A model generated the notes under the pieces. The model was not told the origin of the DNA and did not search any database. It saw only the letters and a program-made list of their open reading frames with translations. 64,000 bases of DNA from positions 1 through 64,000 of the forward strand of contig CAYIHX010000006.1 in NCBI GenBank assembly GCA_964363305.1, in the 5' to 3' direction. The DNA comes from CAYIHX01 sp964363305. GTDB taxonomy: Bacteria > Bdellovibrionota > UBA1018. This document shows positions 1 to 7,511 of this stretch, in pieces (position 1 is the stretch's first letter; each line of letters opens with the position of its first letter). The position numbers and the translations under genes were made by a program.

Positions 1-166
1 CCGAAAGGATAAGATCGACGGCATGGAGGCCCAAGAGTTTAAACGCTTCATTGCCGCTTTTCGCTTCAATGATTTCATAGTCTGCATGTCGAAGGGTTTG
101 GGCAAGGGACCACCGAATTTCCTCGCTATCATCGACGACTAAAATGATGTGTCGTTTTTTCTTCAT
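1..166 (-). CDS. Response regulator receiver domain protein, cut by window start
   Basis: The first 55 residues of a CheY-like receiver are visible, beginning MKKKRHIILVVDDSEEIRWSL. The strand-1 hydrophobics followed by the acidic pair D12-D13 are the Mg-binding pocket, and the next helix and strand (ADYEIIEAKSG) match the receiver fold. The sequence stops at VDLILS, just where the phosphoacceptor Asp is expected, so the output domain lies outside the window. The start codon overlaps the stop of the upstream gene as ATGA, so the two are translationally coupled. Family assignment is secure; whether it is a lone receiver or has a DNA-binding or enzymatic output cannot be seen. Confidence 0.85.
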   Translation of the reverse strand, partial: MKKKRHIILVVDDSEEIRWSLAQTLRHADYEIIEAKSGNEAFKLLGLHAVDLILS

Positions 167-429
167 TCGCCCTCTTTCTCAATGAACTTGTCGATGTGTC
201 CCAGCATGACGGCCCCCACGATTTCGGCAACCTCCCTGATAATTCTTGATAGCGATTTTTGAGATTGATCGAGCGAGCTGTAGTGATCGAGGGCTTGTTT
301 CAGTTCCCGTCTGAGAGCCGTTCTCGCAGGCTTTTTTTTCTTCTTAGCGCGAACGCGGGTCGGCTTTTGTTTTTGGACTGACCTTTTCGATCTCACGTTT
401 CTGGCTTTTCGCCCTGACTTTATCTCCAT
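163..429 (-). CDS. Small basic protein coupled to a response regulator
   Basis: An 88-residue protein. The reading frame is open further upstream (to 525), but the ATG at 429 has GGGAG eight bases before it, so I take it as the start. Residues 1-40 are almost all Lys/Arg/Ser (a run KKKKK around residue 30), and the C-terminal half is an amphipathic helix region ending in acidic residues. I recognise no family. The basic tail suggests nucleic-acid or acidic-partner binding, but that is inference. It overlaps the receiver gene by 4 bases, which points to a shared signalling function. Confidence 0.6.
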   Translation of the reverse strand: MEIKSGRKARNVRSKRSVQKQKPTRVRAKKKKKPARTALRRELKQALDHYSSLDQSQKSLSRIIREVAEIVGAVMLGHIDKFIEKEGE

Positions 430-571
430 TTTTAATTCTCCCAAATACCCAACGCTAAAGGCGTAATCCGAAAAACACGAATAGATTGCTTCGTGTTTAA
501 TAAGACACAACTCCAGCAAAATCAATACCTGAAGCTTTAACTACGTTGATCGTTAAGATTCGGGGTGTGAT

Positions 572-784
572 TTGAAACCAATAAGAAAACTATTCGCTAG
601 GAATTTAAAGCGGTTACGAAAACGCAGTGATTTGACTCAAGAAAAACTTGCTGAAAAACTGGACATCACTGTGCGCTACGTTCAACAACTTGAAGGCAAA
701 AACTGTCCCAGCGTTGGAATCGACAAAATCGCCGTCCTCGCTCGAATTCTCAAAGCAAAACCTAAAGAGTTTTTCGAAGAATAG
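572..784 (+). CDS. XRE-family helix-turn-helix regulator
   Basis: A 70-residue single-domain Cro/CI-type regulator. The five-helix HTH spans about residues 6-65, with the recognition region DLTQEKLAEKLDITVRYVQQ at about 20-40. The start is TTG, preceded by GGGGTG seven bases upstream; no ATG is available. It has no sensor or dimerisation extension. It sits divergent from the response-regulator pair and is alone on its strand, so its target is not evident. It could be a regulator from a mobile element or an orphan antitoxin-like repressor. Confidence 0.8.
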   Translation: MKPIRKLFARNLKRLRKRSDLTQEKLAEKLDITVRYVQQLEGKNCPSVGIDKIAVLARILKAKPKEFFEE

Positions 785-799
785 GATTCCCGAAACTGG

Positions 800-1192
800 T
801 TAGATCCCGGACCCTCGCAATAAAGACGCCTCAATCGCATCGGTCATCAAACGAGGTGTCAGTTTTACGAGGGCAATTGTGGCCTTCAGTCTAATTTCAG
901 GGTCGGGGTCATCCAAGAATTGCTCAAGCCGTATGAGGGCTTTGGCTGTCACTCGGCGCACTTCACGTTGCGGGATGGAAAGAACGGAAAAAACAAATTC
1001 CCTCACGGGCGCGGAGTTTCGACGACGATTGATCGTTTGGCGGGAAACGCCAAGTTTCGTGGCAATATCCTGATCGGTGACGGCGGGGTTTTCAATAAGC
1101 ATCGACGCGATCCGAACATCAATCGAATCAGTTATTTCCGACGGAAATTTTTCATTGTCAAAATTTGTCGCGTTTTGCTCATCGTCACTCAT
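800..1192 (-). CDS. HTH protein resembling phage small-terminase N-termini
   Basis: 130 residues from the ATG at 1192, which has GGAAGG six bases upstream; a start 12 bases earlier is less well placed. Residues about 27-58 (IASMLIENPAVTDQDIATKL, then GVSRQTINRRR) form a homeodomain-like HTH of the kind found at the start of some phage small terminase subunits. The C-terminal half (VTAKALIRLEQFLDDPDPEI) looks like one or two HEAT-type helical repeats. No terminase large subunit or other phage gene is nearby, so a free-standing DNA-binding protein is as likely as a phage remnant. The next gene upstream on the same strand ends 31 bases from its start. Confidence 0.6.
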   Translation of the reverse strand: MSDDEQNATNFDNEKFPSEITDSIDVRIASMLIENPAVTDQDIATKLGVSRQTINRRRNSAPVREFVFSVLSIPQREVRRVTAKALIRLEQFLDDPDPEIRLKATIALVKLTPRLMTDAIEASLLRGSGI

Positions 1193-1222
1193 AATCCTTC
1201 CCATTCCTAAATTTGACGCCGC

Positions 1223-1486
1223 CTAGAGATCAGGAAGGTTCCCATTTCTAATGAAGTCAACCGTGCTCTTTTTTATAGGTGGCGCACCATCAGACATGAA
1301 ATCCGCTGTGAGTTTCCATATCAACGCCTCTACAGCGTCGCTTTCAGTGACGTTGTTTTTCTTGCACCAAAGCGCAAGGCTTTGCTTTGAAACCTCGGAA
1401 ATGGAAAAAGTGACTTTTTTCTTCTTTGGCCTGAGCGAGCGGATTTTATTCAGAATGAACTCGTCGATGGCGGTTATCTTTATCAT
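1223..1486 (-). CDS. Small hypothetical protein, possibly ribbon-helix-helix
   Basis: 87 residues: a Lys-rich stretch (RPKKKKVTFSISEVSKQSLA) followed by helices (ALWCKKNNVTESDAVEALIWKL). The order beta-strand, helix, helix with 'TFSISEVSKQSLALWC' resembles ribbon-helix-helix DNA-binding proteins, but the match is not strong. No clear ribosome binding site precedes the ATG. An inverted repeat lies 9 bases upstream and could be its own operator. It probably shares a transcript with the HTH gene at 800-1192. Confidence 0.5.
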   Translation of the reverse strand: MIKITAIDEFILNKIRSLRPKKKKVTFSISEVSKQSLALWCKKNNVTESDAVEALIWKLTADFMSDGAPPIKKSTVDFIRNGNLPDL

Positions 1487-1494
1487 GCATACAA

Positions 1495-1506
1495 TCGTAC
1501 ATACGA
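1495..1506. promoter_or_regulatory. Inverted repeat upstream of small gene
   Basis: TCGTA-CA-TACGA is a perfect 5-bp inverted repeat with a 2-bp spacer, just before the start at 1486. Its position fits an autoregulatory operator for the small basic protein downstream. The short arm length means chance is possible. Confidence 0.3.
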
Positions 1507-1696
1507 AAAGAAGGTCGCATCACGTTTCGTTTTCAACAGTTGCGGCTCAATTGTCTCAACTGTCTCTATTTTTATAGAATAGAAGGTGGGCTTAAAGAAA
1601 CTGCGAGCTATTCATCAAGGATGCAGGCCATCCCAGGATCGAGCAAGAACTCTATCCAGCCGCCGTGAGACGGTCGATCTGGGTTACGGCGCGGGT

Positions 1697-2425
1697 TCAT
1701 CCCATGACTCTCGTAGGTAATGAACTTACGAGCTGAATTTCGCCGTAGATCCCATAAATGGGAAGCACAATACTTCCCATCTTCGGGCGAACTTCTCTAA
1801 TCGTAGCGATCTTGACTCCTTGGTGCTCGACATAGCCTGAGCAAGAATGAGCGCCGTAAACGAGAGGGCCTGCAAGCTCAGCATGGTAGTCGTGTCTGGA
1901 GAGCAAATGGTCTTTGTTGAAGTAGAATTTTTGAATCCGGCAATGGGTATGGAAGCCTTCAGGGAATTTGATTTCCAGGAAAGGATTGTCGGAATTCAGT
2001 TCGTGGCTCAAAAGCTCGAACTCGCTCAAGATGAATGGATAGCTGATATAATTGGCCCATGCGTAACCGAAAAAATATGTCGCATGCGCCGGGGACCACT
2101 GTTCGAAGGTCGACCGCCGAAATATCATTCTGCCGTCCGGAATAACTTTACCTTCCTTCGAAAACGTCACTTTCCCATTTTCAAAGCTATTCACGTGATC
2201 TTGGTATTCAAAGGTTACTTTTCTCTGCTTGGGATAGACCCAGATCTTTTTTGCGGGTTGAAAAGTGCGATTGAGGCCTTTGGCAAACAGCAGGGCGCCG
2301 CTGAATTTTTTTAATGAAAATGTGATGCTGTGCACCTTATCCCAAGAGGCGTGTCCGCCGTGCGCATTCACGACTTTGTCCAGAAAACGTCTCGCGTCTT
2401 CAGGCCAGCTTACGTGATAATTCAT
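1697..2425 (-). CDS. Hypothetical protein, last gene of hydrolase-amidase operon
   Basis: 242 residues from the ATG at 2425, which is preceded by GAGGG with correct spacing and lies 7 bases after the amidase stop. The start MNYHVSWPEDARRFLDKVVN, followed by AHGGHASWDKVHSI, resembles beta-rich proteins of the LolA-like type that begin with an 'A-HGG-xxW' motif. There is no signal peptide, so a cytoplasmic location is likely. The middle is rich in aromatic residues and His (HTHCRI, RHDYHAE). I assign no function. Its place as the fourth gene after a hydrolase, a MarR regulator and an amidase suggests a role in the same catabolic or detoxifying pathway. Confidence 0.7.
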   Translation of the reverse strand: MNYHVSWPEDARRFLDKVVNAHGGHASWDKVHSITFSLKKFSGALLFAKGLNRTFQPAKKIWVYPKQRKVTFEYQDHVNSFENGKVTFSKEGKVIPDGRMIFRRSTFEQWSPAHATYFFGYAWANYISYPFILSEFELLSHELNSDNPFLEIKFPEGFHTHCRIQKFYFNKDHLLSRHDYHAELAGPLVYGAHSCSGYVEHQGVKIATIREVRPKMGSIVLPIYGIYGEIQLVSSLPTRVMG

Positions 2426-2432
2426 AGAACCC

Positions 2433-3839
2433 TCATTTCTGAAACCGATCCACAACATGAGTCAGCCAACGATCAGAAAAGCGAGGACCGTGAATCTGCA
2501 CTCCGATCGGCATCCCGGCTTCGTCGCTCCCGATAGGGCAGGCCAAGACTGGCGTGCCTAACGACGTGGTTGGCACTGTGTACGAACCGACATAGCGCGT
2601 GTAACTGACGGGACCGTGCTGAGTTGATATTTCTTTTCCACACATCGAAAGCGGGAGTGCGGAAGAAGGCGCCACCGGCAATATCCAGAGAGCATGCTCA
2701 TCAAAAAAGCGATCCACTTTTTCCAGAATGAGCTTTCTTCTCGCGCATGCTGCCAGATATTCCTTTCCATCCGAGAGCATTCCTCTTTTGAAATGAGTCG
2801 TAACCGGTCCTTTTCCCAGACGTCGATCCAGAAGCCACCAGGCAAAAATTCTCTTGGCCATAGTGTTGCGTAAGCCCATTGGAAAAGCGGAAGTATACTC
2901 ATGGCCCGCGATCATTCCCCAGTCATAGTAAACTTCCTCAAAATCAACGTCGGGCTGTTGCTCCATTAGCTCGTGCCCTTGGTTCACTAAGTGTTGCAGG
3001 AATCTTTCGAAAGCCTCTCGGGTCGGAGAGTCCGGCACCATATCCAAAATGTATCGCGAATAGGCGATCTTGAGTTTAGGAGCGGCGTGGAATTTTTTTC
3101 TCATTTCGTCGCGCGGAAATTTTTCTGAGTAGACTTCCAAAAGGAGATCAAGGTCTTCCACGGTCCTAGCCATGGGCCCAAAAGTGAGCAATTGACGGAC
3201 TCCATTGCCAAATCCCTCAGGACCGATATCTTCTATAGGGAGCCAACCATCCGTTGTTCTCAATCCATATACTCCACAGCAATGAGAGGGGTAGCGGATC
3301 GATCCGCCCAAGTCGGAACCGAGATCCAATGGTGTCATCCCTTTTGCCAATGCGGCTGCGGCTCCTCCTGACGACCCACCCGGTGTTCGGCTGGCATCGA
3401 AAGGATTTACGCATTCAGGATAAACTTGGTTTTTGCAATTCCAGTCAAATGCTCCGGTAGGAATGGCGGAGCGTCCAAGAAAAACAATTCCACTTTTACG
3501 CAGAACATCGATGATCTGGCTGTCACCCTTGGGTCGGTAATTTCTGAGGGGCCAAGCTCCGTAGGTACTTGGGTAACCTTTGACACGAATCGTATCCTTG
3601 ATGGTCATGGGCAAGCCATCCAGTCGACTCAGCGGTTTCCCGTTCGCCCGCCTAGCATCAGATTCCTTGGCTTGAGACAAGGCCTCTTCGGCGAGCACAT
3701 AGGGGATTGCGTGCACCTCATTGTTAAACTGCGCGATGCGGTCGAGAAAGAAATGTGTGATCTCAGTGCTTGTCCATGTCCCGGAGTTAAGTCCTTCGAC
3801 CAAAGACCTCGCGGAGCGACTTCCGAAGTCTTTATTCAT
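2433..3839 (-). CDS. Amidase of the amidase-signature family
   Basis: 468 residues, typical for the family. The Ser-cisSer-Lys triad is intact: K81 in MTIKDTIRV, cis-Ser S156 in PGGSSGG, and nucleophile S180 in GSDLGGSIR. These enzymes hydrolyse carboxamides; the substrate cannot be read from the sequence. It is not GatA: there is no gatB or gatC, and the neighbours are a MarR regulator and an alpha/beta hydrolase. It starts 23 bases after the marR stop, with AGGG before the ATG. It is likely transcribed from the palindromic promoter at 5318-5367. Confidence 0.9.
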   Translation of the reverse strand: MNKDFGSRSARSLVEGLNSGTWTSTEITHFFLDRIAQFNNEVHAIPYVLAEEALSQAKESDARRANGKPLSRLDGLPMTIKDTIRVKGYPSTYGAWPLRNYRPKGDSQIIDVLRKSGIVFLGRSAIPTGAFDWNCKNQVYPECVNPFDASRTPGGSSGGAAAALAKGMTPLDLGSDLGGSIRYPSHCCGVYGLRTTDGWLPIEDIGPEGFGNGVRQLLTFGPMARTVEDLDLLLEVYSEKFPRDEMRKKFHAAPKLKIAYSRYILDMVPDSPTREAFERFLQHLVNQGHELMEQQPDVDFEEVYYDWGMIAGHEYTSAFPMGLRNTMAKRIFAWWLLDRRLGKGPVTTHFKRGMLSDGKEYLAACARRKLILEKVDRFFDEHALWILPVAPSSALPLSMCGKEISTQHGPVSYTRYVGSYTVPTTSLGTPVLACPIGSDEAGMPIGVQIHGPRFSDRWLTHVVDRFQK

Positions 3840-3862
3840 AAAAAAGCCCTATGTATAAAATC

Positions 3863-4351
3863 TCATTCATGTCCGCTCTCCTTCTTTTCGATCTCTCTGA
3901 GTACTTCGGAGACGTCTTTCATCATGGCCGTGGCAGCCTCCACGTCTTTCAGGACAACATCTCGCGCGACTTGATCGGCCCATGCTGATTGAACCCGGTT
4001 GATCTGGTTCAGGACGCTTTGCCCGGCCTGGGTGAGGATGACTTTGGGGGAGCGAGCATGGTCGGGATTGCTAGTTAAGCTGACGGTGCCGTCTCGGGTC
4101 ATCTCGGTAATCAGCCGTTGAATGCCTTGCCGTGTGGATCCGATCCGACGCGCGATCTGACTCACGGTCAACGGGCCTGAATCTTCCAGGACGCCCATAA
4201 TCTGCCACCGGATAGGGCTTTGCCCAAACCTTCGCGTGATCTTGTATCCATGGGCGTAAAGCAGTCCGTGGAACTCAAGAGACTTCATGACGAAGGCCGT
4301 GACGACCAGGTTTCCTCGCGTGCGGCCTGATTTTTTCCAGGAAGGTTCCAT
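3863..4351 (-). CDS. MarR-family transcriptional regulator
   Basis: 162 residues from the ATG at 4351, 4 bases after the hydrolase stop; the frame is open further upstream, but that part lies inside the hydrolase gene. The winged helix is clear at about residues 45-110: SPIRWQIMGVLEDSGPLTVS, IARRIGSTRQGIQRLITEM and the wing NPDHARSPKVILT. MarR proteins are dimeric repressors that release DNA on binding small phenolic or other ligands. It is the second gene of the operon, so autoregulation through the palindrome 5318-5367 is the simplest model. Confidence 0.88.
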   Translation of the reverse strand: MEPSWKKSGRTRGNLVVTAFVMKSLEFHGLLYAHGYKITRRFGQSPIRWQIMGVLEDSGPLTVSQIARRIGSTRQGIQRLITEMTRDGTVSLTSNPDHARSPKVILTQAGQSVLNQINRVQSAWADQVARDVVLKDVEAATAMMKDVSEVLREIEKKESGHE

Positions 4352-4355
4352 ACAA

Positions 4356-5294
4356 TCAGCCCGTCCTGTCTTTGCGTGCTTCCACACCCTTGCAGAACTG
4401 GTCGATGACCCGGGCGACTTTTTCCCCGGAAGAGAGGATTGGAAAGTGCTCCTCAAAAGGGATGATGCCGACCTCGTGATTTGGGAACATTTCCCGGAAT
4501 CTGGAAACGCCGCCAACGAATCTCACCGGGTCGAACTGTCCCGAGAGGATTAGCGCAGGTTTATTACGAAGGCTCTGGGCGACCCTTTTGGCAGTTGCTT
4601 CCATGAATGCAGTGTTTACCGCCATCTGGGCGAACACGTCGAGAATCAGATCGCGCTTGGTGCGGGTGTCGTACTGAGAAATCAACACCCTTCTTTCCTC
4701 TCGGCTGAAGGGCCGTAGCCACGGAGCGACCGTGGCGACTAGCCAAGGCAAGACGTTGAAGCGAGCGTTCAGCGCTCGTACGGGCCAGGATGTCACGACA
4801 TGCTTAAGAATCATTCGGACCAACCAAGCTCGACCGTTCAAGGGGACCGGGACGGTATCCGCGATGATCAGGCCCGCGATCCGGTCTGACAGGTTGGACG
4901 CAGCCGCAAGTCCGGTGCAACCGCTGGAATCGTTGCCAAAGAGATAGAGCTGATCCAACTTCAACTCGCGGCAGAACTCCTCGATGAATGCAGCACTGGT
5001 TTCCAGCGTGATCTTGTTATCCGATCGCAGGGTCGAACGGCCGAAGCCAGGAAAGTCCGGTGCGATTACGCGGTAGTGGGCCTTAAGCTCACGAATGACC
5101 CGCACGAACCCGAGGGAAGTGACCGGGGCCCCATGCAGAAGAAGGATGCACGGACCTTCGCCTTCCTCGATGTACGAGATGTCTCCGCAACTCAGCGAGA
5201 CTTTCCTCCGCTTCAGGCCAAGCAGGGCGGGCTCGCTTTCAACGGGCTCTGGGGATTGTTCGATCCGAAGCGTGTTTGCAGATTCACTTGGCAT
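4356..5294 (-). CDS. Alpha/beta hydrolase, haloalkane-dehalogenase-like active site
   Basis: 312 residues. The oxyanion motif LLHGAPVTS lies at 52-60. The nucleophile elbow is G120-N-D122-S-S-G, so the nucleophile is probably Asp122, as in haloalkane dehalogenases and epoxide hydrolases, not Ser. The late acid is in SGQFDPVRF and the His in EEHFPILSSG. Ser123 is next to it, so an esterase using a different register is not excluded. About 25 poorly conserved residues precede the fold. A good GGAGG lies 8 bases before the ATG. It is the first gene of the operon leaving the palindromic promoter, followed by marR and the amidase. Confidence 0.85.
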   Translation of the reverse strand: MPSESANTLRIEQSPEPVESEPALLGLKRRKVSLSCGDISYIEEGEGPCILLLHGAPVTSLGFVRVIRELKAHYRVIAPDFPGFGRSTLRSDNKITLETSAAFIEEFCRELKLDQLYLFGNDSSGCTGLAAASNLSDRIAGLIIADTVPVPLNGRAWLVRMILKHVVTSWPVRALNARFNVLPWLVATVAPWLRPFSREERRVLISQYDTRTKRDLILDVFAQMAVNTAFMEATAKRVAQSLRNKPALILSGQFDPVRFVGGVSRFREMFPNHEVGIIPFEEHFPILSSGEKVARVIDQFCKGVEARKDRTG

Positions 5295-5317
5295 AATGAG
5301 TTCCTCCGATAAGACTG

Positions 5318-5367
5318 ACTACAGATTACCAATTTGACAATATATTGTCAAATTGGTAATCTGTAGT
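5318..5367. promoter_or_regulatory. 50-bp perfect palindrome forming two mirror-image divergent promoters
   Basis: All 50 bases are self-complementary about the point between 5342 and 5343; the core reads TTGACAATATATTGTCAA. On the plus strand TTGACA (5334-5339) is followed after exactly 17 bases by TAATCT (5357-5362). By symmetry the same pair lies on the minus strand (TTGACA at 5351-5346, TAATCT at 5328-5323). The plus promoter would serve the dehydrogenase at 5402 and the minus promoter the hydrolase-marR-amidase operon at 5294. The central AT-rich dyad is the right size for a MarR dimer. Confidence 0.85.
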
Positions 5368-5401
5368 TGTAACCTCAACCTTGGAAAGAAGGGGCGAACA
5401 T

Positions 5402-6304
5402 ATGAAAAGAATTGGATCGTCCGCACAGGCAGGAAAGGACTGGAGAGACCTCGAAACACAGCAGGGGCGCGTCTTCATCGTCACGGGAGCAAGTAGCGGA
5501 ATCGGTGAGGCGGTCGCCCGATCGCTCGGAAAAACGGGCGCTCGCGTGATCCTTGCTGTTCGAAACCCAGAAAAGGCCCGAAGAATTTTCTCAAACGCGA
5601 CAGGCACCTTTGAGATCCGGAAGTTGGATCTCTCAGACCTCACGTCGATCCGAGAATTCGCCAAAGCGATCGGCGCCGAAGAAAAGGTGGATGTTTTGGT
5701 CCATAACGCGGGTGTCATGGGCTCTCCTTACGGTAGGACTTGCGACGGTCTTGAGACTCAGATCGCGACCAACCATCTGGGGCCTTTCGCACTGACCGGC
5801 CTTTTACTTCCACTGATTCAGGACAGAGTAGTGGTCGTCTCAAGCCACGCCCACAGGCAGGGACGCATTCGCCTGAAAGACCTCCACTTCGAGAAAGAGC
5901 GATACGACTCCTCGGCCGCCTATGCTCAGTCCAAACTTGCGAACTTGCTGTTCGTCTACGAACTTCAGCGCAGACTGGAAGCGGCGGGTTCGAAGCTGCG
6001 CGCGCTCGCCGCGCATCCCGGCCTCGCGCAATCGAGCCTACTCTCGAACTGCGAACCCACCCGAAGATTGAAGATTACCCGCTACCTTCAGGGCAAGCTG
6101 GGCCAGTCTGCCGAAAATGGGGCACTGCCCGTGCTTTTTGCTGCGACTGCCGACGTGCCCGGGGGCAGTTACGTCGGGCCTGGAGGATTCCTTGGACTGC
6201 GTGGTCAACCGTGCTTAGTAGGCTCCAACGCTCAGTCGAAAGATCTGAAGCTTGCTTCTGAACTCTGGACGCTTTCGGAAAGCCTCACGAGGGTCTGCTT
6301 CTAG
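5402..6304 (+). CDS. Short-chain dehydrogenase/reductase
   Basis: 300 residues from the ATG at 5402, with GAAGGGG about 8 bases upstream. Classical SDR motifs are present: cofactor loop TGASSGIG at 28-35, D-L-S-D after strand 3, NAG in VLVHNAGVMG, the catalytic Ser in VVVVSSHAH and YAQSK. The arrangement and the long C-terminal part resemble retinol-dehydrogenase/WW-oxidoreductase-type SDRs, which usually use NADP; RNPEKA after strand 2 fits that. Transcribed divergently from the hydrolase operon through the shared palindrome, so it is probably co-induced and acts on a product or relative of the same substrate. Confidence 0.9.
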   Translation: MKRIGSSAQAGKDWRDLETQQGRVFIVTGASSGIGEAVARSLGKTGARVILAVRNPEKARRIFSNATGTFEIRKLDLSDLTSIREFAKAIGAEEKVDVLVHNAGVMGSPYGRTCDGLETQIATNHLGPFALTGLLLPLIQDRVVVVSSHAHRQGRIRLKDLHFEKERYDSSAAYAQSKLANLLFVYELQRRLEAAGSKLRALAAHPGLAQSSLLSNCEPTRRLKITRYLQGKLGQSAENGALPVLFAATADVPGGSYVGPGGFLGLRGQPCLVGSNAQSKDLKLASELWTLSESLTRVCF

Positions 6305-6373
6305 CTTGGGGCGATAGAGCATCCAAGGCGCCCTTAAACTCCGATCCCTTGCAATCGCGAATGAATAGGCCCA

Positions 6374-6476
6374 GTTCGATAGCGTCTCGTCGTTCTTGGG
6401 CTGAAATGCGATTATATTGCTTTAGGCGGCGTGCGCGAGGCAGTCAGTTACAAACTCATCTACTCGTGCCCGCCAT
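6374..6476. repeat. 103-bp direct repeat, copy 1 (downstream of fic)
   Basis: Aligns without gaps to 7512-7614. The first 9 bases (GTTCGATAG) are identical and the last 36 differ at only three positions; the middle is more diverged. On the minus strand the conserved end encodes WRARVDEFVTDCL..AA then a stop; the other copy encodes WRARVDDFITECL..AA then a stop. The changes are conservative or silent, so this is coding-derived sequence. In this copy a 20-codon frame with ATG at 6484 and an AAGGA before it ends at 6422. The rest of the interval 6305-6488 shows no other gene. Confidence 0.75.
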
Positions 6477-6488
6477 TTTTGCATAGCG

Positions 6489-7427
6489 TCATTTCCTTTT
6501 CCTTTCTCTTTCTGCAAGATAGGTTTCAAGTGAGAGTTTACTGGATAGCCAGTTTCTACCTTCCTTATGAGCCTCAAGTTTTCCTGATCGGGCTAAAAGG
6601 TTTAAGTATTTTTCCGAAAACTTGCTCTGTTTTGAAAGTGTAGATAGCGGAACCCATTTCTCTTTGGGATTTGACCCTGAATTTATGGCTTTAAGATAAA
6701 GATTCATTGATCTTTCAACTGCTTGGGCAACAAATTTTTCTATTTCTTCGATGTGGCCTATGTCTGCTTTTTCTAGTGCTCGATAGTATTTCTGTCGGTC
6801 ATTTTTTAATATGGTGACCATTGGATATCCTTTTTGCATTAATACTAGATTCATAAAAAGACGTGCTGTACGTCCATTGCCATCAGTAAAGGGATGGATG
6901 TGAACTAATCGATGGTGCGCAAGGGCAGCAAGTTCTATAGGATGGAGTTTGTTGATTGATTTGTTGACCCAAGTTACCATCTCTTGCATTAGTCCCGGAA
7001 CTTCGAAAGCATCTGGTGGTTGATGCTTCGAGCCTGTAATCATCACACTTCCTTGTCGATATTTTCCAGCTTCCTTGTCCTCTATGTCTTTGACAATCAA
7101 TTGTTGTAAGGAGCGAACGAGTTGTTCACTGATAGTTTGTCTTTTCTGGTGTTCAATCAGTTCATATATAAAATGGACTGCTTCACTATGATTTTTGGCC
7201 TCAAGATGATCTTTGAATGACTTGCCTTTAACTGTTAGGCCATCATTAATTACCAAATAGGTTTCTTTTAGGGTGAGTTTATTTCCTTCGATTGCGTTTG
7301 AATTATAGATCAATTCAAGCGAGAATTGTTCTTTCAGTTTTGTGACTATACTTGCAGACAAAGGCCGGCTTGCCTGCAAAACTGAAAATTTTTGATCAAT
7401 TCTTTTGAGTATTGTTTTAGGGATCAT
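6489..7427 (-). CDS. Fic-family protein with N-terminal inhibitory helix
   Basis: 312 residues. The Fic core motif HPFTDGNGR is at 178-186, with catalytic H178 and the anion-binding loop complete, so AMP or other nucleotide-monophosphate transfer to protein hydroxyls is expected. The inhibitory motif S43-NAI-E47-G48-N lies in the N-terminal helix (a class II, self-inhibited Fic). After the core comes a winged-helix-like tail (LSTLSKQSKFSEKYLNLLA). The gene is clearly more AT-rich than its neighbours and uses many TTT, ATT and AAA codons, which suggests horizontal acquisition. It has its own promoter and operator (7433-7494) and lies between direct repeats. The ATG at 7427 has AGGAT upstream. 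Confidence 0.92.
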   Translation of the reverse strand: MIPKTILKRIDQKFSVLQASRPLSASIVTKLKEQFSLELIYNSNAIEGNKLTLKETYLVINDGLTVKGKSFKDHLEAKNHSEAVHFIYELIEHQKRQTISEQLVRSLQQLIVKDIEDKEAGKYRQGSVMITGSKHQPPDAFEVPGLMQEMVTWVNKSINKLHPIELAALAHHRLVHIHPFTDGNGRTARLFMNLVLMQKGYPMVTILKNDRQKYYRALEKADIGHIEEIEKFVAQAVERSMNLYLKAINSGSNPKEKWVPLSTLSKQSKFSEKYLNLLARSGKLEAHKEGRNWLSSKLSLETYLAERERKRK

Positions 7428-7432
7428 GCTAT

Positions 7433-7494
7433 ATCCTTAATATGGCTTAGGTGAGTTTTTAATGTATACCATATTAAGGATGTTTGCACGTCAA
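7433..7494 (-). promoter_or_regulatory. fic promoter with paired 13-bp inverted repeats
   Basis: On the minus strand TTGACG (7494-7489) is followed after 17 bases by TGGTAT (7471-7466). Two perfect inverted 13-mers, ATCCTTAATATGG (7433-7445) and its complement at 7469-7481, are separated by 23 bases. One arm fills the -35/-10 spacer; the other covers the AGGA ribosome binding site. This suits a repressor binding both arms or an RNA hairpin hiding the ribosome site, the latter only if transcription starts farther upstream. Confidence 0.7.
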
Positions 7495-7511
7495 TTGAGA
7501 TTAAATGGAAG

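Noticed and set aside
430..525. 32-residue N-terminal extension of the small basic protein
   Set aside because: The ATG at 429 has a good ribosome site, and the extension has a Cys/Leu-rich composition unlike the rest.
4352..4516. 55-residue N-terminal extension of MarR
   Set aside because: It overlaps the hydrolase coding end and does not resemble MarR; ATG 4351 directly follows the hydrolase stop.
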